Assembly (NCBI RefSeq): GCF_014077625.1
Contig: NZ_JACFXU010000013.1
Span: 682,001 to 746,000, forward strand
Length of the DNA stretch: 64,000 nucleotides
Source of the DNA: Sediminihaliea albiluteola
GTDB taxonomy: Bacteria > Pseudomonadota > Gammaproteobacteria > Pseudomonadales > Halieaceae
Reading direction: 5' to 3'
Below, in pieces: positions 10,922 to 19,387 of the stretch; positions within the stretch are counted from its first letter, which is position 1, and every line of letters starts with the position of its first letter. The notes under the pieces are model-generated. The model was not told the DNA's origin and did no database searches. It worked only from the letters and a program-made list of their open reading frames with translations. The translations under genes were made by a program, and so were the position numbers.

Positions 10922-12149
10922 ACTACAGTTCTCTTCAAACTTATTGATAAGATTTGGTCTTTAAAATTTCTGTAAGTAAGTGTTTCAGCCATGATTTGCC
11001 TATTGTATCGACTACTATCTAACAACATACTATTATTTTCTAAACAATAACGAATTTGATTCTCCATATCATCAAGATCCGAGGGTTTATATAGACGAGC
11101 GAAATTTCCTATAACATTAATTTCTTTCACAGAGTCGAACCCCGCGCAAACTAGTGGTCTATTCGAAGCAACCGAATCAAAATATTTTAGGTGTACAATT
11201 AAATTAGAATATTCATTGTTTTTATCAGGACAAACGACCACATTGGCCATCTACTGAAGGGTGTATAGCTTTTCATAGGGTTGCCTGCCTAACTGGATCA
11301 CACTTTCTTTTATATTTAGTTCGTCAACAAGAGTATCAACAGAAACTTGATTGAACCCATCACCAATTAAAACAAGTTGTATGCCAGTGATCTGTTTTCT
11401 TAATTTTGAAAAGACATAAATAAGATCATGAACGCCACCAATATCCTTATAACCACCCGCAAAAAATACAATAGGTTTTTCAGTGTCAATTTTATAAAGA
11501 GAAATAATCTCCTCATAATAAACTGGATCAAACTTCGAACTCAAGCATCTGGCATTAGCTGCATTGGGAATTACAAATGCGGTTTTATTTTTAAAAGTAG
11601 TATAACTTTCATTAAAATAACCCTTCATTGCTTTTGATGCAAAGATGTGTCCACTAGCTGCAGAAAGAACCTTTTCGTCGTGTTTTTTTGCGACAAATAA
11701 CGACAGAATTTTTATTATTACGCTATTAAATCTTTTGTATTTTAGTTCCAGGGTTGATACGCCATGAATATCATTTATATACGAATCTATTAAGCCTTTT
11801 TGAAAAAATAATAACCTAAGCTATTATCAAGATATTCACAAAAAACAAGATCACTTTCTTTCTGTAGTCTATTATTAAGTATATTTTCAATGGCTTTAAG
11901 TTTTGTACTAAATAACAGTGTCGTAACGAATAAAGGTAAAAAGGTTAATGTGAACTGAAGCACCCTTTTATCGAATGATGAAAATGCTATTCCTATGTGA
12001 TGGTGATTTATTCCTGTCAAATATTGGGTGTTTGAAATTACTGTGACTTTCCGATTTTCTTTAAGTATATCAATTAAGCTGTTAATCCTAATTGATCCTC
12101 CTCCAGAAGAAGTTAAATCACGTAAAGTAAATATGGTTATTGGATTCAC
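10918..12149 (-). pseudogene. GT4-type glycosyltransferase broken by a frameshift and a TAG stop
   Basis: Three consecutive pieces rebuild a glycosyltransferase of about 410 aa. The N-terminal piece (NPITIFTLRDLTSSGGGSIR) runs into a stop at 11790. Changing frame in the homopolymer TTTTTTCAAAAAGG near 11796-11808 restores the reading LIDSYINDIHGVSTLELKY and on to GHIFASKAMKGYF and the donor-domain start FVIPNAANARC, VVFFAGGYKDIGGVHDL. A TAG at 11251-11253 then interrupts the donor domain (LGRQPYEKLYTLQ, stop, MANVVVCPDKNNEYSN); the frame continues through the C-terminal part. Overlaps capA by 4 nt. Substrate unknown. At least two independent lesions make function unlikely. Confidence 0.82.
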
Positions 12150-12231
12150 ATTCGGCCCGGCGACTACGATAGATTATGGACTATTTAAATGAAAGCAGCT
12201 CAAACTTGAGGAGTTGAGTCCTAATGAACTA

Positions 12232-12429
12232 TTAATTATCTAATATGTGTCGATAAACAGCTCTGTAGGAATCAGTACCACTCTCCAGTGAGAAAATATC
12301 TTCTGCTACTCTTCTACAACGATCACTTAGCTCTGGGTCTTTCATTAATATGGACAGCTTTTTAAATACCTGATCCAGGTCTTTTTTAGACCGTCTCTTA
12401 GCTAAAACTCCAACGTGATATATCCTCAA
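12232..12429 (-). pseudogene. 3' remnant of a glycosyltransferase
   Basis: Only the last ~60 codons of a GT4-like donor domain survive. The end, LSDRCRRVAEDIFSLESGTD, parallels LPSRCRRAAEEIFSLHTGTK in the second remnant at 14.3-14.6 kb, so both descend from related genes. The upstream part is replaced by the decayed H-NS-like copy, whose 3' end abuts it, marking a recombination junction near 12430-12445. Confidence 0.7.
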
Positions 12430-12446
12430 TGATATGAGCTATATCC

Positions 12447-12747
12447 CTAATTACGCCTTAAGCCACAAAGACTTGCGGCCTCGGCCTGACCAGGCCCCTG
12501 AGGTCTTATCAGGGTTACGACACTTAGGCTCAACTTTCTTCTGCCGTAGCAATCTAACTTTATGCTACTGGCTTTTTTCAGGCCCATTAACTCTATTACT
12601 GACATACTCACCGAATAAGCAATTTTATCATCCTGCTCACGAGCTTCTTTAATTTTGATTTGCCACTTTTATTCGACCATCGCAGCAGCCTGAGCCTGCG
12701 GTTTTTTTAAGCTCTTTAATACTCAGTGATTCGAGATGAATAGTCAT
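12447..12747 (-). pseudogene. Decayed duplicate of the H-NS-like gene
   Basis: Aligns along its length with the intact H-NS-like gene at 23.1-23.4 kb. The start (ATG, then ESLSIKELKK) is conserved with the AGGAG ribosome site; a frameshift follows at the poly-A after KELKK. In the second frame AAAMVE is followed by TAA, then SVSMSVIELMGLKKAS and the remains of the GRGRKPLW DNA-binding motif (Cys-rich frameshifted). The upstream 150 bp also match the intact copy, so the duplication included the promoter. Confidence 0.85.
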
Positions 12748-13083
12748 AGGGCTCCTGATTTTTGATTGAATGTTAAATATATTAATGAGTTATCAATATA
12801 TTCTGCCTGCTTTATTTCGTTGAATTCCATTATTGACAAGTGGTTCTGAATTGCGCTCTAGTAACACCAGATATTATACCAAACGACTTTGCGGGATGCC
12901 TTCATTTGTAATCCCCCGTTTTTTAAGCCTCCGTTTGAGTAGAGGGTTGTACTGCCTATGGCAACAGGATGGAATACAAGAGATGCCTCGCTCTATTTTG
13001 GGCTTGATAGACCAGACATTGGTAGAAAATAATAGCTATTAGAATGGTGACCTTACCACTAAGATGAGACAGACTGTGTTAAA
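12748..13083. other. Upstream region of the decayed H-NS-like copy
   Basis: The first ~160 bp match the upstream region of the intact H-NS-like gene (shared TATACCAAACG and TTATCAATATA segments). The remainder up to the wecB remnant shows nothing recognisable. Confidence 0.6.
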
Positions 13084-14132
13084 TCACTCAATGAGCAATC
13101 GCTCAAGATGGGCCACAATGCGTTCCATAGTCTTGTCATCCCACAGTGGAGGGTTGATACCAATTTCCAGCTGGCTTGATAGCAGCACAGGATTGGTACC
13201 GATCAGCTCATTGGTGCCCATGGTGATGGTTTCAGGGCGCTCGGTATTATCGCGCAGCGTCCGACAGGGCCCCCATCACAGTAGTTTCCTCAGTGATGCC
13301 TCCAGAGTCAGTGATCACCATACGGCCTTTCTGACCAAGTAATTGAACTCCAAGTAGGGCTGTGGATCCACAAGCTGAAAATTTCGTAGGCACCTCACCC
13401 AGATTAGGCAGAGTTTTTGCTGTCCGAGGATGAACTGAAATACCACTGGTAAATCACGAGCCGACTCATTAATAGCAGCTAAAGGTTGAGCAAAACTGTC
13501 ACTCCTATCAACATTGGACGGGCGATGTAGCGTGATCAAAATATACTCACCAGCCTGCAAACCTAGGGGTCAAAAACTCAGGCTTTTGTAAGCGCGGCAT
13601 ATTGACCAGCAAAGTATCAATCATCGTATTGCCTACGAAAAAGATTCGCTCATCCACTACCCCACTTTGCGTAGATTCTCGTTGGCCACCTCACTGGTAG
13701 TGTAGAAGCAATTAGTGATGCTATTGGTCACCATTCGGTTGATCTCTTCAGGAATACTCCAGTCACCTGAGCGAATACCCACCTCCACCTGTACCACTGG
13801 AATAAAGAGCTATTGGGTTGCAATAGCACAAGCAACTGTCGAAGTAACTTCCCCCACCACCAGGCACAACTGTGTTGGCGCCTCAAGCAGAAGCTGTTCA
13901 TAACGAGTCATAATCGCGCCGGCCTGTTCTGCCTAGGTCCCTGAGCCCACTTCTAAGTTCTTATCCGGCTGTGGAATCCCCAACTGCTCGAAGGCGAGTT
14001 GAAGTGCTGACCTATATGAACAGATCGTAAGCGCAGAGACCCAACATTGGCTTCGTGAGCTTATATTGCCTTGATAATGGCTGCCACCTTGATGAAATTG
14101 GGGCGAGCACTGGCAATGATGTCAATTAGCAT
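13084..14132 (-). pseudogene. wecB: UDP-N-acetylglucosamine 2-epimerase pseudogene
   Basis: Multiple frames carry successive conserved pieces of WecB/EpsC: start ML-IDIIASARPNFIKVAAIIKA, then LRSVHIGQHFN, EQLGIPQPDKNLEVGSGT, YEQLLLEAPTQLCLVVGEVT, PVVQVEVGIRSGDWSIPEEINR, VGNTMIDTL, YILITLHRPSNVD and the C-terminal DNTERPETITMGTNELIG. At least four frameshifts and several stops separate them. The intact enzyme would make UDP-ManNAc for enterobacterial-common-antigen-like or capsule sugars. Loss of this enzyme, next to an intact tviB, suggests the locus once specified a different sugar composition. Confidence 0.9.
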
Positions 14133-14294
14133 TTATGAGAAGCAAATGTAATACCAGCTTGCTCCAGAGCAGGTAGATACTGTAGAGAGCGTAAGCGACT
14201 ACTAGCCCCCATACGGGAGTACTTTGAAAATAGGATTACATTCAAAACTCAATCCCACAAGGAGTTAAAGGCGAAGTAAATCAAAAGAAAGGCA

Positions 14295-14625
14295 TCAGCG
14301 TTGTTTAGCACTTAAAATATCATCGTATAGCTTGTGATAAGCCTTAGTACCAGTATGAAGTGAGAATATCTCCTCCGCAGCTCTCCGACAGCGGGATGGG
14401 AGATCCGAATCATTTAATAAATCATCTAGCTCTCTTAGAGCCTTCATCATTTGTTCAGGCTTGGGGCCATCAACTATAACACCGACTTTATGACTTCGAA
14501 TTATCTGAGCCACATCTCCCACACCTTCATTGGCTACAACTGGTAAACCGCTACCAAGTATTTCACCCATACGTGTTGGAGAGCTGCCTAAATAACTCAA
14601 CATATCAAAAAAACTGACCAAGTTA
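14295..14625 (-). pseudogene. 3' remnant of a second GT4 glycosyltransferase
   Basis: The frame holds the end of a GT-B donor domain: SSPTRMGEILGSGLPVVAN, GVGDVAQII and the terminal CRRAAEEIFSLHTGTKAY. The matching N-terminal two-thirds is missing; further upstream the frame lies within the intact neighbouring glycosyltransferase gene and is not homologous. Its SPTRMGEIL-GSGLPVVA motif resembles SMQGVAPIKLGEYLLCGLPLVA of that neighbour, so it may derive from a tandem gene. Confidence 0.72.
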
Positions 14626-15831
14626 ATCCATAGATATATGAGATAAAGCTCTGTGATAGCTGTCAGCGCTGGCTTGTAGGGAAAAATTAGCTTCACCAAT
14701 TTCACGGCAGTGTTCACGTAAGCTGGCACGATAAGGTAAAACCTGGTCAACGAACCAATTAGCCACACTTCTCAGTTCATGCTCATCCAAAAACTCTAAC
14801 AAGAAGCCAGCCTTCTTATCTATTGAGTCAGTATCACCTATTCCATTAGTAGCGACCAATGGTAATCCGCATAAAAGATACTCACCAAGTTTAATTGGAG
14901 CTACGCCCTGCATAGAAAAGCTAGTCTTTCTAAATGCTAGGCCTAAATCCGCACAAGCAAGATAAGCTGGCACCTCATTTGCAGCGAAACTTTTTATAGT
15001 AATGCTTTCAATTAAATGCGACCAATTCTCCAACTCTTGATGAATGATCTCTGGCGAACCAGTTAAAATTAAGAAATGTGCGGTTGGTTGCTTCTCAAGC
15101 ACAAGCTCGAAAAGATGAAGCATTGCAGTGACGCAATACTGAGGCCCAATAGAGCCAGCATAGACTAAAAGCGGGACATTAATCTCAATACCTAAACTCT
15201 CACGCGTACTCGCACGGGTATCCTGCGTTCCCGGATTAAATAATGACATATCTCGACCATTAGTAACTGCATAGAACTTTTCTTGGCTTGTACCTGCACC
15301 TGCTCGAGCTAAAAGAATATCAGCAGCTTTTGTAGATCGAACCAGGACTGTATCTGCTCGCCGTACTGCCTGGGCTTCAATATCGCGTAGCAATCTATAG
15401 ATAGGACCTGAAGGAGAAAGCCCCGCGAAATCGACTCTCTCATCTAATGCTAAACCATCACTATCAAATACAAACTTAGTCTTGAGCCCCCGCAAAGCAA
15501 GCAACGTACTTAATGCTGGCAAGTTACTACGGGGTAAGACCATATCAATATTATTCTTAAGAATAGCTTTCCGAATATGACGGCACCCTGTTATTGCGGT
15601 GAATAAACTACCTAATGCCACAGGTTTTCTAAGAATTGATATAGACTCATAACTGCAGCCAGCCTCAAGACTTGCTTTTTTTCTTGTTGAAATAATTGTT
15701 TTATCAGCCCAAGTAAACTGTAGGACATGAAAGTGGAAACCAACTTCATTTAGCTTCTTAAAAATTGGAAGAAAAAGCCCCTCCAAATAAGATGACTGAG
15801 GGCCATCCCAAGTAACAAAAAGAATATTCAA
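14623..15831 (-). CDS. GT4-family glycosyltransferase
   Basis: A complete 402-aa GT-B enzyme, probably cytoplasmic and membrane-associated. N-terminal domain starts NILFVTWDGPQSSYLEGLFLP; an internal helix pair (VFDSDGLALDERVDFAGL and RLLRDIEAQAVRRADTVLVRS) leads to the donor domain with AVTNGRDMSLFNPG, LVYAGSIGPQYCV and the sugar-nucleotide motif GVAPIKLGEYLLCGLPLVATNGIGD (Glu-containing, equivalent to the E-x7-E region). Start overlaps the end of the upstream glycosyltransferase by 4 nt (ATGA), indicating translational coupling. Its stop lies at the edge of the remnant downstream. Sugar specificity cannot be assigned. Confidence 0.87.
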   Translation of the reverse strand: MNILFVTWDGPQSSYLEGLFLPIFKKLNEVGFHFHVLQFTWADKTIISTRKKASLEAGCSYESISILRKPVALGSLFTAITGCRHIRKAILKNNIDMVLPRSNLPALSTLLALRGLKTKFVFDSDGLALDERVDFAGLSPSGPIYRLLRDIEAQAVRRADTVLVRSTKAADILLARAGAGTSQEKFYAVTNGRDMSLFNPGTQDTRASTRESLGIEINVPLLVYAGSIGPQYCVTAMLHLFELVLEKQPTAHFLILTGSPEIIHQELENWSHLIESITIKSFAANEVPAYLACADLGLAFRKTSFSMQGVAPIKLGEYLLCGLPLVATNGIGDTDSIDKKAGFLLEFLDEHELRSVANWFVDQVLPYRASLREHCREIGEANFSLQASADSYHRALSHISMD

Positions 15832-16943
15832 CGCTTGACCTTTTCTAGTTCACTTATATAAAGCTTTTCTAGCTCTACCATATATGACGCTGGATCGAAA
15901 CGATCTTTAACTGACTCACGCCCTCGAATACCAACCTCAATCAATTTACTCCCTGGCAAGCTGGATAGTTTAATTAACTTACTAGCTAGGGTTACTGAAT
16001 CAGTTTTATCTACTAACCAACCTGTTTCTCCATCGCGGATTATTTCAGGTGCGCCGCCAACAGCAGTGGCAAGCACAGGAACTGCACACCCCATAGCTTC
16101 TACTAGAGCTAAACCAAATCCTTCTGAAATGGAGGGCTGCACGTAAAGATGGCACTGACGTACAAAATGTGCAGGATTATCTTGGAAACCATGAAAAATA
16201 ACTCGTTCACTAAGACCTAGTCCTGATGCTAACTCTATAAGCGGATTTTTCTGGCTACCATCACCAACAAAGCACAATTCAGCATCTGTACCTTCGTTTA
16301 CTAGAATAGCTAATGCTTCAACTAAAGCTAAAGGGTTTTTTACTGGCTCCAACCGTCCTACAAAACCAATTCTAAACCTACCCGAGGGTATATCTTCCAC
16401 GCACCGGGCTTCAGGAATAGCGACTGGATTGTAAACTCTTATCGCCTTGTGTACAGGAACTTCGCCAGTTTCAATAAGCCAATTAGTCACTGCATCAGAT
16501 ATACCAACAACTTTATTAGCAAATAGGTAACATAACTTAAATAACAATTTAGCTCTAAAACTATGATTAGGTATGCCTATTTCCTCGCCGATACGGACAG
16601 GCACTCCAGCTAGCCAGGCAGCTATTAAGCCATGAAAGTTAGCTTCAGCTCCTCGTGTATGTACAATATCTGGGCGGATCTTTTTGAACTCTCTATATAA
16701 AGATAATATGACTTTAGGTGACGGTATCGTAGGCTTCTGATTTAACAAAATCACTTCATTGCCTTCTAGTTTAATTTTTTTTGCGGCATCACCACCTTGA
16801 TAAACGGCCAGAAATAAATATTTAACTACACTAGTTTGAGAGTTTCGACTAATTATAACAGCACGACTCTCCACCCCGCCAAAATCTAAGGATGTAAAAA
16901 CGTTATACACTTTAAAATTTTCTTTCATCATATTTTTTAACAT
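15828..16943 (-). CDS. GT4-family glycosyltransferase
   Basis: A complete 371-aa GT4 enzyme. Acceptor-domain motifs SLDFGGVESRAVIISRN and DIVHTRGAEANFHGLIAA are followed by RIGEEIGIPNHSFRAK. The donor domain shows IGFVGRLEPVKNPLALVEAL, LCFVGDGSQKNPL and the E-x7-E motif PSISEGFGLALVEAMGCAVPVLAT. The protein would add an internal sugar of the repeat unit with retention of configuration (family knowledge). The longest start (MLKNMMKENFKVYNV) includes two further Met codons within six residues, so the exact start is uncertain. Couples to the next gene by a 4-nt overlap. Upstream lies about 370 bp of unexplained sequence and an insertion-sequence remnant. Confidence 0.88.
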   Translation of the reverse strand: MLKNMMKENFKVYNVFTSLDFGGVESRAVIISRNSQTSVVKYLFLAVYQGGDAAKKIKLEGNEVILLNQKPTIPSPKVILSLYREFKKIRPDIVHTRGAEANFHGLIAAWLAGVPVRIGEEIGIPNHSFRAKLLFKLCYLFANKVVGISDAVTNWLIETGEVPVHKAIRVYNPVAIPEARCVEDIPSGRFRIGFVGRLEPVKNPLALVEALAILVNEGTDAELCFVGDGSQKNPLIELASGLGLSERVIFHGFQDNPAHFVRQCHLYVQPSISEGFGLALVEAMGCAVPVLATAVGGAPEIIRDGETGWLVDKTDSVTLASKLIKLSSLPGSKLIEVGIRGRESVKDRFDPASYMVELEKLYISELEKVKR

Positions 16944-17315
16944 TCTGATCTTTGATCCAAGTCAGCCCACTCTACAAGTGTAATATTGGCTGACAGAGGC
17001 TTAACGGGATGAGGTGCAGTGAGGGCAGAATTTGAACTGTAAAAGTCGTTTAGCTATATTCTTGTTTTCACCGTGCAGCCAAAGAACATTTTGATAGCTC
17101 GCCCAGAGCAATGATTAGATCACTTCGCATATAAACAGTGTCAGAAACTTATTAACCTTCCGCTTTTTTTTGACAGTTTGATTGTAAGAGTTCGACGGGA
17201 CATTTACACGCGTGTACTAGGTTTGTTGATTTGTGCTATAGTTTTTTATTCCAATTTACCAGCCGCAATACGAACTACGACTACTTGTTCGAGTCGAGAT
17301 GGCGTTACAGCTTTC
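16944..17315. other. Intergenic region, nothing recognised
   Basis: 372 bp between a glycosyltransferase and the insertion-sequence remnant. No open frame with recognisable similarity on either strand. It may include eroded 3' parts of the same insertion sequence. Confidence 0.45.
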
Positions 17316-17591
17316 TTATGAACTTGAGTTACAGGAGAGCATCTCAGTAAGCCTCTTTGATCTGAGCTCACTGAGTTGCTTCTCGTATTGTTCGGCAATG
17401 CCTATAGGATTACACCTCAGTGCGTTTCCCATGTCTGCCACAATATCGCTCACTGAGCTCTCGATCTCAGCATGTGTGAGATCATATTCCCTAGCTATTT
17501 TCGGGACAGCTGTCTATCCACGGTAAACTTGCTTTATTAACTCAGCCTTACGCGTTGCTGTCCATCACCTGATTTCAGGATCTTGAATCAT
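17316..17591 (-). mobile_element. Remnant of an IS OrfA-type (DUF1153/HTH) transposase gene
   Basis: Read from ATG, the frame is open except for one TGA (codon 9) and one TAG (codon 26). It spells RxWTATRKAELIKQVYRG, TAVPKIAREYDLTHAEIESS and ADMGNALRCNP, followed by a short coiled segment KQLSELRSKRLTEM. This is the pattern of the small DUF1153/helix-turn-helix OrfA of IS3-like elements (WTARRKAALVLAVLRGE, then AEIE...NALR). No OrfB integrase is detectable, so it is dead. A 12-bp motif near it (17627-17638) recurs at 24.2 kb. Confidence 0.65.
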
Positions 17592-17854
17592 TGTAAATCT
17601 CCACAATCGTGGCGAATTTACCATGTGCAGTTATTCACTGGGTCGTTACAAGTAACTTAGCCTTACAATTTATCGTCCGTAGATTCATTTTTGGTTGACT
17701 CAACATTAATAATAGCGCAACAATCGAAGCAACTAAGTCATGAGCTGTTATTCAATGAATCGCTAAGATCGACCAAAAATGGTTCGTAACTTCTAAACAA
17801 TTACCTTCTTAAGAAAGTATGTTCTCTGTCGTTAGTGCTTTTTTGTTATTGATG
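17592..17854. other. Intergenic region with a long-range inverted repeat
   Basis: Holds a 12-nt motif GCAGTTATTCAC (17627-17638) that also forms both arms of the palindrome at 24230-24277. It also has an imperfect inverted repeat, CATTTTTGGTTGA (17686-17698) against TCGACCAAAAATG (17769-17781), 12 of 13 paired, 70 nt apart. Probably transposon debris. Confidence 0.5.
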
Positions 17855-18694
17855 TTAATCTTTATTTAAGAAGTAATTTTCGATAGAATCATAAGCAATA
17901 TCATTTCCAATTCGTACTAATTTATAATAATTAAGAGGCTTATCAAGAATATGATATTTAAGCCTAGCTAAAACTCCTTTTACAATAGGCCAATTGTAAT
18001 TTCCTAAACCATCATTGTGGTGAATGAAATTAATTTCTTCTAAAGCGTCAGGTACAACCAAGACTTTTAAAGCACTCAATTTACATATTTTTGAATACCA
18101 TAGATCGTCTGCAGTTGGTGCTACTTTTAAATAGTCAAAATTATCAATTAATTCATGAGAGAACCAGTTTCTACAAAGAACAGCACCACCACCATATGTA
18201 ACAATCCAATCACCATCCATCAACTTTTTTTTTGTAACAATAGGCCAAAAAACATATCCCGTCAGCATATTAAGGGAGTTTTTCTTTTGACCCCTCACCC
18301 TAGCAGCATGAATAACTTTTTTAGTTGGGTCAAAGTCTTCTAGCAGTTTTCCAAGCCAATTACTTCCATATAAAATATCATCATCAGCAGTAACAATAAT
18401 ATCAGAGCCATAAGCGTTTTTAAGTGTTGGCATAAGTTTACGGTACGGTCCTGTATTTCTTACCCTTCTTATTTCAACCATTTCCTTATGATAGGAGTCA
18501 AAACCTTTCGTTAAAATAGAGAGCAATTCGCTGTCGCTGTAGTTGATACCGTCATCTCTTAAATATGGCTCTTCAGAAATATTCAAAACAACCTTGGTGG
18601 GTGATACTTCTTGTGTGACCAAAGAAAAAATTGTCGCTCTACACAAAGATAGACGCTTTGAGGTCGTTGTTAATGTTACTATTATACTTCTCAC
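17855..18694 (-). CDS. Glycosyltransferase-like protein of the polysaccharide locus (GT-A type)
   Basis: A 279-aa protein starting RSIIVTLTTTSKRLSLCRATIFSLVTQ, a form of the GT-A N-terminal strand in which the family 2 pattern is altered. The acidic metal-binding motif TADDDILYGSNWLGKLL (residues about 101-117) corresponds to a DxD site. Later residues GGGAVLCRNWFSHEL and APTADDLWYSKICKL (an acidic acceptor-activating position) agree with glycosyltransferases of small cell-surface loci. Follows the sulfotransferase gene by 14 nt and is probably in its operon. Downstream is the insertion-sequence remnant. Donor and acceptor are unknown. Confidence 0.75.
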   Translation of the reverse strand: MRSIIVTLTTTSKRLSLCRATIFSLVTQEVSPTKVVLNISEEPYLRDDGINYSDSELLSILTKGFDSYHKEMVEIRRVRNTGPYRKLMPTLKNAYGSDIIVTADDDILYGSNWLGKLLEDFDPTKKVIHAARVRGQKKNSLNMLTGYVFWPIVTKKKLMDGDWIVTYGGGAVLCRNWFSHELIDNFDYLKVAPTADDLWYSKICKLSALKVLVVPDALEEINFIHHNDGLGNYNWPIVKGVLARLKYHILDKPLNYYKLVRIGNDIAYDSIENYFLNKD

Positions 18695-18708
18695 ACTAAT
18701 CCCTTAAT

Positions 18709-19362
18709 TTATAATCTATCTATCAATATATAATCCTGATAGTAAACTTTTTCAATAATTCCAATTGTATCCTCACTAAAACTAGACTCTAACTTAGCAA
18801 TAGATTTATTCACATGTGGTAATACACTTTTAATACCAAGCTTATCAGCCACAAACTTAAAGTCTTCATCAATATTTTCATAACTTCCTAAAAAATCTAC
18901 TTTTATATCTCCAGACCAATCACAAAGATACCAACTTTGCGGTCTAAATATATGATGATTTGTCATAAACCCTGAAAGTATCTCCTGCTCCACAAAAGAT
19001 TCAAAGTTTTTATACTTTCTCAAGTAATTTGCGACGAGCATGTCATCAGCTTGCTTATTACCGCCATTTCGCAAATATGTATATCCTGAAACCAATCTAT
19101 CGACAGGGTTCCTGATAAAAGAAAATTTATAATATTTATTATATTTATTCGGGTTAGCTGTTTTATAGACCCACCAAGGCAAATGCTTTCTTCCAGCTTC
19201 TGGCTCACCCAAAGCATATCGAATAGATGTTCCCGCAGCTTTGGGAATATGTATAAAAATAAACCTCTTAGAATTTGAAGCCTTTGTAAATGGGTAAATT
19301 ATTTTATTCTGATAAGCATCATTTAATTTAGCATTAATCTTGTTTAGATAACTCAATTTCAT
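18709..19362 (-). CDS. Sulfotransferase family 2-like protein
   Basis: A 217-aa PAPS-dependent sulfotransferase, predicted cytoplasmic. The 5'-phosphosulfate loop is FIHIPKAAGTSIRYAL (about 36-51, invariant Lys41) and the 3'-phosphate motif is KFSFIRNPVDRLVSGY (Arg and Ser visible). NHHIFRPQSWYL is the usual region before the C-terminal part in bacterial Sulfotransfer_2 proteins. Placed between wzx and a glycosyltransferase, it probably sulfates a sugar of the surface polysaccharide; sulfation is a marine-type modification (inference). Intact frame, start ATG at KLSYLNKINAKLN. No PAPS synthesis genes occur in this window. Confidence 0.85.
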   Translation of the reverse strand: MKLSYLNKINAKLNDAYQNKIIYPFTKASNSKRFIFIHIPKAAGTSIRYALGEPEAGRKHLPWWVYKTANPNKYNKYYKFSFIRNPVDRLVSGYTYLRNGGNKQADDMLVANYLRKYKNFESFVEQEILSGFMTNHHIFRPQSWYLCDWSGDIKVDFLGSYENIDEDFKFVADKLGIKSVLPHVNKSIAKLESSFSEDTIGIIEKVYYQDYILIDRL

Positions 19363-19387
19363 TGCCTGCTTCGCTACTTAATCAAAA

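Noticed and set aside
13064-13342. Rightward frame of 92 codons over the wecB remnant
   Set aside because: The opposite strand carries the clear WecB C-terminus, so this frame is accidental.
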